Origin: Crocinitomicaceae bacterium
GTDB lineage: Bacteria > Bacteroidota > Bacteroidia > Flavobacteriales_D > Crocinitomicaceae
Direction: 5' to 3'
DNA: 5,730 nucleotides
Assembly: GCA_030833265.1 (NCBI GenBank)
Contig: JAURHO010000107.1
Location: 1 to 5,730, forward strand
Shown piece by piece: positions 1 through 5,500 of this stretch (the first letter of the stretch is position 1; each line of letters begins with the position of its first letter). Below the pieces are notes generated by a model that was given only the letters and a program-made list of their open reading frames with translations, ran no database searches and was not told where the DNA came from. Both the position numbers and the translations under genes were made by a program.

Positions 1-203
1 CTACAGAAGTTGTTGAAGAGACTCCAGTTGCTGAAGTAGTTGAAGAAACTCCAGCTGCTGAAGTTGTTGAAGAAACAGCTGTTGAAGTTGTTGAAGAAAC
101 AGCTGCTGAAGTAGTTGAAGAAGCTCCTGCTGTTGAAGAAACACCAGCTGCTGACACTACAGAAGATGCTTCTGAAGCTCAAGAAGAAAAAACTGAAGAA
201 TAA
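1..203 (+). CDS. rplQ: C-terminal acidic tail of a ribosomal protein, probably 50S ribosomal protein L17 (5' end outside window)
   Basis: Only the last 66 complete codons are visible, in the frame starting at position 3 and ending with TAA at 201-203. The peptide is almost entirely Glu, Val, Ala, Thr and Pro, built from units such as AEVVEETPA. It ends in a less regular stretch, DTTEDASEAQEEKTEE, with only a single lysine in the whole visible part. No folded domain is visible, so the sequence alone does not identify the protein. The call rests on context. In Bacteroidota the order rpoA-rplQ-carA-eno is common, and L17 proteins of this phylum often carry a long acidic, Ala/Glu/Pro-rich extension after the conserved rRNA-binding domain. 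Ribosomal protein S16 carries a similar tail in this phylum and is the main alternative. A strong terminator follows the stop, so this gene probably ends its transcription unit. Confidence 0.62.
   Translation, partial: TEVVEETPVAEVVEETPAAEVVEETAVEVVEETAAEVVEEAPAVEETPAADTTEDASEAQEEKTEE
3..149 (+). repeat. Imperfect tandem repeat encoding the acidic tail (units of 27, 27, 24, 24, 27 and 18 nt)
   Basis: Six in-frame units follow each other: TEVVEETPV (3-29), AEVVEETPA (30-56), AEVVEETA (57-80), VEVVEETA (81-104), AEVVEEAPA (105-131) and VEETPA (132-149). All unit lengths are multiples of three, so gain or loss of a unit keeps the frame. Synonymous choices differ between copies (gta or gtt for Val, act or aca for Thr), so the copies are not identical at the DNA level. 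Confidence 0.85.
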
Positions 204-220
204 TTCAACAATTTGTTGAT

Positions 221-255
221 AAAAAAGGCGGACATTGTCCGCCTTTTTTGTTTTT
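221..255 (+). terminator. Strong Rho-independent terminator after the ribosomal protein gene
   Basis: A perfect GC-rich stem, GGCGGAC (227-233) with GTCCGCC (237-243), encloses the 3-nt loop ATT. The stem is extended by six A:T pairs (221-226 with 244-249). The T run continues to 255 with one G interruption at 250. It begins 17 nt after the stop codon. Because A6 and T6 flank the stem symmetrically, it could also act on the other strand, but no minus-strand gene ends here. Confidence 0.93.
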
Positions 256-282
256 AAGGGTTTCCGTTTTTAGCAAAGTCCG

Positions 283-290
283 TAATTTTG
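283..290 (+). promoter_or_regulatory. Bacteroidota-type -7 box (TAATTTTG) of the carA-eno-Nudix operon
   Basis: TAATTTTG is a perfect match to the Bacteroidota consensus TAnnTTTG. It lies between the terminator and the carA start, where a promoter is needed. No convincing -33 TTTG stands at the usual spacing: the nearest T-rich candidate begins at 261, and the TTTG at 247-250 is too far away. With the usual distance from box to transcription start, transcription would begin near 295-297. That leaves a leader of only about 8-10 nt before the ATG at 305. The GGAG at 290-293 would then lie outside the mRNA and not serve as a ribosome binding site. Confidence 0.6.
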
Positions 291-304
291 GAGAAAATTT
301 TTAG

Positions 305-1408
305 ATGCAGCAAAATCAACCAGCCTTACTACTTCTCGAAGACGGAACTTTGTTCAAAGGAATCGCAATTGGTAAAATAGGTACAACAGGAGGTGAAATT
401 GCCTTTAATACCGGCATGACCGGCTATCAAGAAGTTTTCACCGATCCCTCCTATCTTGGGCAAATCCTCATCATGACTACCGCCCATATTGGAAATTACG
501 GTATCCATACTGAGGAAATTGAATCCGACTCCATTAAAATTGCTGGTCTAATTACCAAGAAGTTTTCAAATGGCTTTTCAAGAGCCGCTGCCGCCGATTC
601 ACTCCAAAACCTTATGGAGCAAAATCAAACAGTCGGTATTTCTGATATTGATACCCGTGCCTTGGTGCGCCACATTCGCAACAAAGGTGCGATGAATGCC
701 ATTATTTCTTCTGAAATCCTGGATGTAGAGCAACTCAAAGCCAAACTGAAAGAAGTTCCATCCATGGACGGTCTTGAGCTTTCTTCACGTGTCACTACAC
801 AAACCGCTTTTGAAGTTTGCCCAGACGAACCTCAACTCAAAGTTTCACTCCTTGATTTTGGCGTCAAAAAAAATATTGTCCGTTGTTTAGTTGAACGCGG
901 TTGCCATGTAAAGGTATTCCCAATGCATGCTACAAAAGCAGAACTCGATGCTTTTCAACCGGATGGTTATATGCTTTCTAATGGCCCTGGTGACCCATCT
1001 GTGATGCAGCAAAGCATTGAACTTGTTAAAGAAATTGTTGCCGATGGACGTCCTGTATTTGGAATTTGCCTCGGTCATCAAATCCTCGGACTCAGCCAAG
1101 GCCTACGCACAGAAAAGATGTTCAACGGACACCGTGGCATCAACCACCCTATTCTCAACCTAAAAACTGGAAAGGGTGAAATTACCTCACAAAACCATGG
1201 CTTTGTCATCTCTAAAGATTCAGTAGCCGCCAATGAGCAAATTGAAGTAACACACGTTCACCTCAATGATAAAACGATCGCCGGTATTCGCGTCAAGAAC
1301 AAACCGGTTTTCTCCGTGCAGTACCACCCTGAGGCCTCTGCTGGCCCACACGATTCTCGTTACCTATTTGACGAATTCATTGCTAACATGAACCAACATA
1401 AATCTTAA
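305..1408 (+). CDS. carA: Carbamoyl-phosphate synthase, small (glutaminase) chain
   Basis: This is the glutamine amidotransferase subunit of carbamoyl-phosphate synthase. It hydrolyses glutamine and passes ammonia to the large chain CarB, which makes carbamoyl phosphate for pyrimidines and arginine in the cytoplasm. The 367-residue protein is of normal family length. Residues 1 to about 150 form the N-terminal CPSase small-chain domain, with the typical stretch FNTGMTGYQEVFTDPSY (34-50). From about 178 comes the class I amidotransferase domain, with SNGPGDP (225-231), the nucleophile Cys255 in GICLGHQ, QNHGF (296-300), and His341 and Glu343 in QYHPE. All three catalytic residues are present. 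The ATG at 305 fits the family start and lies just after a promoter box. It is the first gene of a three-gene operon, 2 nt from eno. carB is not in the window, and the two genes are often apart in this phylum. Confidence 0.98.
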   Translation: MQQNQPALLLLEDGTLFKGIAIGKIGTTGGEIAFNTGMTGYQEVFTDPSYLGQILIMTTAHIGNYGIHTEEIESDSIKIAGLITKKFSNGFSRAAAADSLQNLMEQNQTVGISDIDTRALVRHIRNKGAMNAIISSEILDVEQLKAKLKEVPSMDGLELSSRVTTQTAFEVCPDEPQLKVSLLDFGVKKNIVRCLVERGCHVKVFPMHATKAELDAFQPDGYMLSNGPGDPSVMQQSIELVKEIVADGRPVFGICLGHQILGLSQGLRTEKMFNGHRGINHPILNLKTGKGEITSQNHGFVISKDSVAANEQIEVTHVHLNDKTIAGIRVKNKPVFSVQYHPEASAGPHDSRYLFDEFIANMNQHKS

Positions 1409-1410
1409 CC

Positions 1411-2697
1411 ATGAGTTTAATTGCCTCTATTTTTGCCCGTCAAATTCTTGATTCTCGCGGAAATCCTACCATTGAAGTTGATGTCATCACCGAAAATGGC
1501 ATTCTCGGACGCGCAGCTGTGCCTTCTGGTGCCTCAACAGGTGTGCATGAAGCCGTAGAACTCAGAGACAACGATAAGTCTATCTACATGGGTAAAGGGG
1601 TGCTTAAAGCAGTTAACCACGTCAATACCGTCATTGAAGAAGCTTTAGTCGGCATGGATGTTTTCGAACAAAAGAAAATTGATTACCTCCTACTCGAACT
1701 CGATGGCACTGAAAACAAATCAAATCTTGGGGCTAATGCCATTTTAGGTACTTCTTTGGCTGTAGCTAAAGCGGCGGCACAAGAAGCAGGCTTGAGTTTA
1801 TATCAATACATTGGAGGGGTTGGTGCAGTTACAATGCCTGTTCCCATGATGAATATTTTAAATGGTGGTTCTCATGCCGATAACCTCATCGATATTCAAG
1901 AATTTATGGTCATGCCATTCGGAGCCAAAAGTTTTTCGGAAGGATTACGCTGGGGAACAGAAGTTTTTCATCACCTCAAAGCGGTCTTAAAAGCTAAAGG
2001 AATGTCAACCAATGTAGGTGACGAAGGTGGTTTTGCGCCAAGTCTTGGTTCTAATGAAGAAGCCATTCAAGTTGTGATGGAAGCTATTGAAAAAGCAGGC
2101 TTCAAACCTGGTGTCGATATGTATATTGCATTAGACGCTGCTTCCTCTGAATTCTATAACGCTGAAAAAGGTAAATACATCTTTGAATCTACGGGTGAAG
2201 AGCGCTCTTCTGCTGAAATGGTAGATTTTTGGGCTAACTGGTGTGAAAAATACCCGATCATCTCTATTGAAGATGGTTTAGCCGAAGATGACTGGGACGG
2301 CTGGAAACTCGCTACCGAAAAATTAGGTTCCAAAGTGCAACTAGTTGGAGACGACTTATTTGTTACCAACACCAAAAGACTCCAACAAGGAATCTCTAAA
2401 GGCATTGCCAATTCAATTCTAGTCAAAGTCAATCAAATTGGTACTTTAACGGAAACCATTGAAGCTGTCAATCTTGCCACACGCAATGGCTACACATCTG
2501 TTATGAGTCACCGCAGCGGTGAAACTGAAGACAACACTATTGCCGATCTTGCTGTAGCCTTGAACTGTGGTCAAATCAAGACCGGTTCAGCTTCACGTTC
2601 TGACCGCATGTCGAAATACAACCAATTATTGCGCATCGAAGAAGAATTAGAAGACGCCGCTGTTTATCCTGGCCTCAACTTTAAGTACATTCGGTAG
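1411..2697 (+). CDS. eno: Enolase (phosphopyruvate hydratase)
   Basis: Enolase converts 2-phosphoglycerate to phosphoenolpyruvate in glycolysis and works in reverse in gluconeogenesis; it is a Mg-dependent cytoplasmic enzyme, commonly a dimer or octamer. The 428 residues match the bacterial family length. The N-terminal domain opens with the hallmark ARQILDSRGNPTIEV (9-23). The barrel domain carries NGGSHADN with His155, DIQEF with Glu164, and the catalytic Glu205 in GDEGGFAP. Metal ligands are Asp242 (LDAAS), Glu287 (SIEDGL) and Asp314 (GDDLF). The signature ILVKVNQIGTLTET (336-349) holds catalytic Lys339, and SHRSGET (366-372) and Lys390 (QIKTG) complete the active site. Nothing is missing. 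The ATG is 2 nt after the carA stop with no clear Shine-Dalgarno sequence, so the two genes are surely co-transcribed and perhaps translationally coupled. Confidence 0.99.
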   Translation: MSLIASIFARQILDSRGNPTIEVDVITENGILGRAAVPSGASTGVHEAVELRDNDKSIYMGKGVLKAVNHVNTVIEEALVGMDVFEQKKIDYLLLELDGTENKSNLGANAILGTSLAVAKAAAQEAGLSLYQYIGGVGAVTMPVPMMNILNGGSHADNLIDIQEFMVMPFGAKSFSEGLRWGTEVFHHLKAVLKAKGMSTNVGDEGGFAPSLGSNEEAIQVVMEAIEKAGFKPGVDMYIALDAASSEFYNAEKGKYIFESTGEERSSAEMVDFWANWCEKYPIISIEDGLAEDDWDGWKLATEKLGSKVQLVGDDLFVTNTKRLQQGISKGIANSILVKVNQIGTLTETIEAVNLATRNGYTSVMSHRSGETEDNTIADLAVALNCGQIKTGSASRSDRMSKYNQLLRIEEELEDAAVYPGLNFKYIR

Positions 2698-2705
2698 TTT
2701 TAGAC

Positions 2706-3146
2706 TTGAGTAAATTCAATCTTCGGGTTTACGCCCTACTCATCAACGAAAAACAAGAGATTTTACTCTCCGATGAAAATCGCTTTGGAAAATTTTTTAC
2801 CAAATTTCCGGGTGGTGGCGTTGAACATGGCGAAGGGATTCAAGATGCTTTGTTCAGAGAATTACAAGAAGAACTCCATTTAGAAATTACCAGCGCTGAC
2901 TTCTTTTATTTCAATGAATTTCATCAGGCCTCTGCTTTTGACCAAAGCAATCTGGTTGCCTTCTATTATATCGTGAACATCCAAAAAGCAGCAGTTCAGC
3001 TTCAAGAAGAAGACTACACCATCCCCTTTGAGCAAGAGCAAGAATTACAAAGATGGAAAGCCCTCCATGAGCTACAAAAGGATGAGCTTACTTTTCCGGT
3101 AGATCAAAAAGTACTTGAGAAATTAAAGGTTTTTTTAATAAAGTAA
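2706..3146 (+). CDS. Nudix hydrolase family protein (TTG start)
   Basis: Nudix enzymes cleave nucleoside diphosphates linked to another group, using Mg or Mn. The substrate cannot be told from sequence. The protein has 146 residues, typical of a single-domain Nudix enzyme. The Nudix box begins at Gly37 and reads G-x5-E43-x7-R51-E52-L-Q-E55-E56-L-H-L, with all acidic metal-binding residues present; the consensus glycine near the end is His58. The segment around 116-137 (RWKALHEL, then ELTFPVDQKVL) is the usual C-terminal part of one Nudix subgroup. The start must be non-ATG. The frame is closed by TAA at 2682-2684, there is no ATG in it before or inside the gene, and TTG at 2706 gives MSKFNLRVYALL, a natural Nudix beginning. 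It lies 8 nt after eno and is probably the last gene of the operon. In many flavobacteria gltA follows eno at this place. Confidence 0.92.
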   Translation: MSKFNLRVYALLINEKQEILLSDENRFGKFFTKFPGGGVEHGEGIQDALFRELQEELHLEITSADFFYFNEFHQASAFDQSNLVAFYYIVNIQKAAVQLQEEDYTIPFEQEQELQRWKALHELQKDELTFPVDQKVLEKLKVFLIK

Positions 3147-3150
3147 TCTT

Positions 3151-3170
3151 TGCCTGACGTCAATCAGGCA
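3151..3170. terminator. Inverted repeat after the Nudix gene, possible weak terminator between convergent genes
   Basis: TGCCTGA (3151-3157) pairs with TCAGGCA (3164-3170) around a 6-nt loop, 4 nt after the Nudix stop codon. On the + strand it is followed by a loosely T-rich stretch (CTTGCTTTACTTT) rather than a clean T run. On the minus strand the following sequence is mixed A/T. Position suggests it ends the carA operon, but the tail is poor, so strength is uncertain. The loop overlaps the 8-bp palindrome TGACGTCA (3155-3162). Confidence 0.5.
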
Positions 3171-3180
3171 CTTGCTTTAC

Positions 3181-3210
3181 TTTGATGAACTAACGATGCG
3201 TTACATCAAA
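3181..3210. repeat. Second inverted repeat in the convergent intergenic region
   Basis: TTTGATG (3181-3187) pairs with CATCAAA (3204-3210). Inside, TAACG (3191-3195) pairs with CGTTA (3199-3203) around the loop ATG, leaving a 3-nt bulge (3188-3190). The stem is AT-rich. An A run follows at 3212-3218, so on the minus strand a T run lies before the hairpin, not after it. It is therefore not a standard intrinsic terminator in either direction. It may protect a 3' end of mRNA or be chance. Confidence 0.4.
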
Positions 3211-3226
3211 CAAAAAAACACAAGAT

Positions 3227-4117
3227 TTACTTCTTGAAATTCGCTGCTACGACTAAATCTTTGGTGCCGTGGGTCCAAGAATAGAAACCTTCCCCACTCT
3301 TCACACCCTTTTTGCCGGCCATCACCATATTTACAAGTAAAGGGCACGGTGCATATTTCGGATTTCCGAAACCATCATGCAAGACTTCAAGGATAGCTAA
3401 ACAAACATCTAGACCAATAAAGTCTGCTAATTGAAGCGGGCCCATCGGATGCGCCATTCCTAATTTCATGACCGTATCAATTTCTTCAACACCTGCTACA
3501 CCCTCAAATAAAGTGTAAATGGCTTCGTTGATCATTGGCATTAAAATGCGATTGGCTACAAAACCAGGGTAGTCATTGACTTCTACAGGTACTTTAGAAA
3601 GACTGCGAGAAGTTTCCATGATCAAGTTCGTGACTTCATCGCTAGTAGAATATCCTCTGATGATTTCAACCAATTTCATGACCGGTACCGGATTCATGAA
3701 GTGCATGCCGATTACTTTTTCAGGTCGATTGGTAACGGCTGCAATTTTTGTGATGGAAATTGAGGAAGTATTGGTTGCTAAAATCACTTCTGGAGCTGTT
3801 AAAGCATCGAGTTCTTTGAATATTTTGAGTTTCAAATCAACATTTTCCGTAGCAGCTTCTACCACCAATTCTACGCCTTTGACGCCTTCAGCCATCACAG
3901 AAAAAGTACTGAGATTTTGTAAAGTTTGCGTCTTTTCAGCTTCGGTGATGCCGCCTTTAGCAACCTGACGATCTAGGTTTTTGGAAATCGTGGCCAAAGC
4001 ACGCTCAAGGGCCGCTTCGGATACATCGATTAGATTTACTTGATAACCAAATTGTGCAAAGACATGCGCGATGCCATTACCCATTGTACCTGCTCCGATT
4101 ACTGCTACGTTTTTCAT
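3227..4117 (-). CDS. hbd: 3-hydroxyacyl-CoA (3-hydroxybutyryl-CoA) dehydrogenase, NAD-dependent
   Basis: A single-domain-pair enzyme that oxidises (S)-3-hydroxyacyl-CoA to 3-ketoacyl-CoA, or the reverse, in fatty acid oxidation or butanoyl-CoA metabolism in the cytoplasm. Of 296 residues, about 1-180 form the NAD-binding Rossmann fold: GAGTMG (8-13), then Asp31, which binds the NAD ribose. About 181-285 form the C-terminal dimerisation domain, with NDYPGFVANR (181-190) and HPMGPLQLADFIGLD (223-237). By alignment to the known enzyme, Ser118 (NTSS), His139 (MHFMNPVP), Glu151 (KLVEII) and Asn189 are the active-site residues, and all are present. The ATG at 4117 gives the family's usual start, KNVAVIGAG. 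A longer reading from 4156 would add 13 residues and place the promoter box inside the gene, so I reject it. The substrate chain length and the naming (hbd, paaH or fadB type) are not decided by sequence. No thiolase or enoyl-CoA hydratase gene is adjacent in the window. Confidence 0.95.
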   Translation of the reverse strand: MKNVAVIGAGTMGNGIAHVFAQFGYQVNLIDVSEAALERALATISKNLDRQVAKGGITEAEKTQTLQNLSTFSVMAEGVKGVELVVEAATENVDLKLKIFKELDALTAPEVILATNTSSISITKIAAVTNRPEKVIGMHFMNPVPVMKLVEIIRGYSTSDEVTNLIMETSRSLSKVPVEVNDYPGFVANRILMPMINEAIYTLFEGVAGVEEIDTVMKLGMAHPMGPLQLADFIGLDVCLAILEVLHDGFGNPKYAPCPLLVNMVMAGKKGVKSGEGFYSWTHGTKDLVVAANFKK

Positions 4118-4133
4118 GTTTTTGAAATTTGGA

Positions 4134-4141
4134 CAAATATA
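4134..4141 (-). promoter_or_regulatory. hbd: Bacteroidota-type -7 box (TATATTTG) of the dehydrogenase gene
   Basis: Read on the minus strand, TATATTTG is a perfect TAnnTTTG match, with 16 nt between it and the ATG at 4117. The expected transcription start near 4128 would give a leader of roughly 10 nt. A T-rich stretch (complement of 4164-4170) lies about where a -33 element would be, but without the usual TTTG. Confidence 0.6.
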
Positions 4142-4184
4142 CTGCACCTCTTGCAACTAGACTAAAAAAACACAGGAATCCTTG

Positions 4185-4192
4185 TATCTTTG
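4185..4192 (+). promoter_or_regulatory. Bacteroidota-type -7 box (TATCTTTG) directly before the flippase start
   Basis: TATCTTTG matches TAnnTTTG exactly, with only 6 nt (TTTGCA) between it and the ATG at 4199. At the usual distance, transcription would begin at or within a nucleotide or two of the start codon, giving a leaderless mRNA. No TTTG-like -33 element is seen at normal spacing (around 4161-4164). The box helps decide the gene start: the in-frame TTG at 4190-4192 lies inside the box and would not be transcribed. Confidence 0.6.
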
Positions 4193-4198
4193 TTTGCA

Positions 4199-5500
4199 AT
4201 GAAGTTCCTATTTAACGGCAATACTTTCAAAACGAAGTTCTTTAGCTCGTTGGTCATATTAATGTCCGGAACCGTCATTTCACAACTCATCGCCCTTGCT
4301 TTCGCTCCAATTCTTACCCGCTTGTACACACCTGGTCAAATGGGAGAGCTCGGTTTTTACATGCGCCTAACAGGTTTTATCTCGGCGGTGGCCACACTGC
4401 GTTATGAAGCAGCGCTGCCCTTGCCAAAACAAGAAGAACACTCCTATTTACTTTATAGATTGGCTTATCGCCTCTCTTTCATTGTTCTGGCGGTCAGTGC
4501 TGTCATCTTGATTTTTATTCTCAAGGCGGGCATAGGCGTTCCTTTTAGTTGGTGGTTCTTTTTGTTCACCTTGATGGGTTCGGCTTGTATTGTTCTGATT
4601 AATATTGGCACCAATTGGTCAGTACGGCTAGGGCAATACGGCATGATTTCACGACAGAAAATCATCAATTCAAGTCTTTCTAATGTGCTCAAGTGGATTT
4701 TTGCGCTTTTCCAATTCAATACCTTCGGGCTCATCTTGGCTACCTTTTTAGGCTATCTTGCCTCTTCCATAGAATTCCTTATTGACTTCAAAAAAATTCA
4801 ACAGCGCTTCAAGCATTACGTTTCCAAGAAAAAAACGCGTGTTTTGATACGCGAACACAAAGATTTTCCACTGGTAAGTTTACCGCACGTATTTATCGAT
4901 AATGCCCGTGAAATGTTAGTCGCAACATTTATTTTCGGCTTTTATTCAGACGTGATTTACGGCTCTTATAATCATTCTTACACCATGTTGCGGCTACCAT
5001 TAACCCTTATCGGGGTGTCTTTAGGACAAATATTTTATAACCAAGCATCTGAATTGTATAACCAACAAAAAGCCATCCTTCCTCTCATTCAAAAAATGCT
5101 ATTAGGCTTAGCCTTGGTTTCATTGGTTCCTTTTGGTCTGCTCTTTTACTATGGCTCTGAAATTTTTGGCTTTGTCTTTGGCAGTAATTGGTTTTTAGCT
5201 GGTACCTATTCAGAAACAATGTCGGTGTGGCTGATGATCAACTTTATCCTGACGCCTATTTCAGCGCTACCGCTCATTCTCAAAAAGCAAAAAGTCTTCT
5301 TCTTGATGGGCATTGGAAGTTCTATCATTCAGGTACTTCCGTTCTGGATTTTGCATTGGATGAAAGGAAGTTCAGATCTCGCATTCATGCAAAGCCTACA
5401 AATTGTAGCCTACACACAAGCACTGTGGTTGCTTTTTACGATTGGTCTGCTGTATTATTTTGCGAAACAGGCTGATTTAAAAGCTGGTCATAAAGCTTGA
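4199..5500 (+). CDS. Polysaccharide (oligosaccharide) flippase family membrane protein, Wzx-like
   Basis: An inner-membrane transporter of the polysaccharide-export (PST/MOP) superfamily. Members flip lipid-linked sugar units across the cytoplasmic membrane for capsule, O-antigen or exopolysaccharide assembly; the substrate here is unknown. The 433-residue protein has many hydrophobic segments, among them about 15-38, 92-112, 116-137, 165-195, 262-280, 297-318, 343-362, 367-386 and 403-422, in line with the roughly 12 helices of the family. The N-terminal signature LMSGTVISQ (21-29), then PILTRLYTP (37-45) and RYEAALPLP (68-76), is typical of bacterial lipopolysaccharide/polysaccharide flippases. 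A basic loop (199-219) sits mid-protein. I chose ATG 4199 over the upstream in-frame TTG at 4190 because of the promoter box. Its last 65 nt overlap the opposite-strand glycosyltransferase gene, whose family supports a surface-polysaccharide role. Confidence 0.88.
   Translation: MKFLFNGNTFKTKFFSSLVILMSGTVISQLIALAFAPILTRLYTPGQMGELGFYMRLTGFISAVATLRYEAALPLPKQEEHSYLLYRLAYRLSFIVLAVSAVILIFILKAGIGVPFSWWFFLFTLMGSACIVLINIGTNWSVRLGQYGMISRQKIINSSLSNVLKWIFALFQFNTFGLILATFLGYLASSIEFLIDFKKIQQRFKHYVSKKKTRVLIREHKDFPLVSLPHVFIDNAREMLVATFIFGFYSDVIYGSYNHSYTMLRLPLTLIGVSLGQIFYNQASELYNQQKAILPLIQKMLLGLALVSLVPFGLLFYYGSEIFGFVFGSNWFLAGTYSETMSVWLMINFILTPISALPLILKKQKVFFLMGIGSSIIQVLPFWILHWMKGSSDLAFMQSLQIVAYTQALWLLFTIGLLYYFAKQADLKAGHKA

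Noticed and set aside
3..149. The short repeats as a CRISPR array or mobile-element repeat
   Set aside because: The units are directly adjacent without spacers, stay in one open reading frame, and encode a regular acidic peptide; they are coding repeats.
887..1099. A 70-codon open frame on the minus strand inside carA
   Set aside because: It lies wholly inside a complete, fully conserved carA, shows no recognisable motif, and has no promoter or start context. It is a shadow of the real gene.
2154..2432. A 92-codon open frame on the minus strand inside eno
   Set aside because: It is opposite the catalytic core of enolase, has Ser/Pro-rich low-meaning sequence and no known motif. It is a codon-usage shadow.
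3576..3968. A 130-codon open frame on the + strand inside the dehydrogenase gene
   Set aside because: It lies antisense to the Rossmann domain and active site of a clear 3-hydroxyacyl-CoA dehydrogenase; its sequence resembles no family I recognise.
4118..4156. A 13-residue N-terminal extension of the dehydrogenase from an ATG at 4156
   Set aside because: The family starts at MKNVAVIGAG (4117), and the extension would run through the perfect -7 promoter box at 4134-4141.
4465..4734. An 89-codon open frame on the minus strand inside the flippase gene
   Set aside because: It is antisense to membrane segments of the flippase and has no independent support.
5188..5475. A 95-codon + strand open frame in another reading frame of the flippase gene
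   Set aside because: The flippase frame continues unbroken with typical membrane segments through this region, so this is not a frameshifted continuation or a separate gene.
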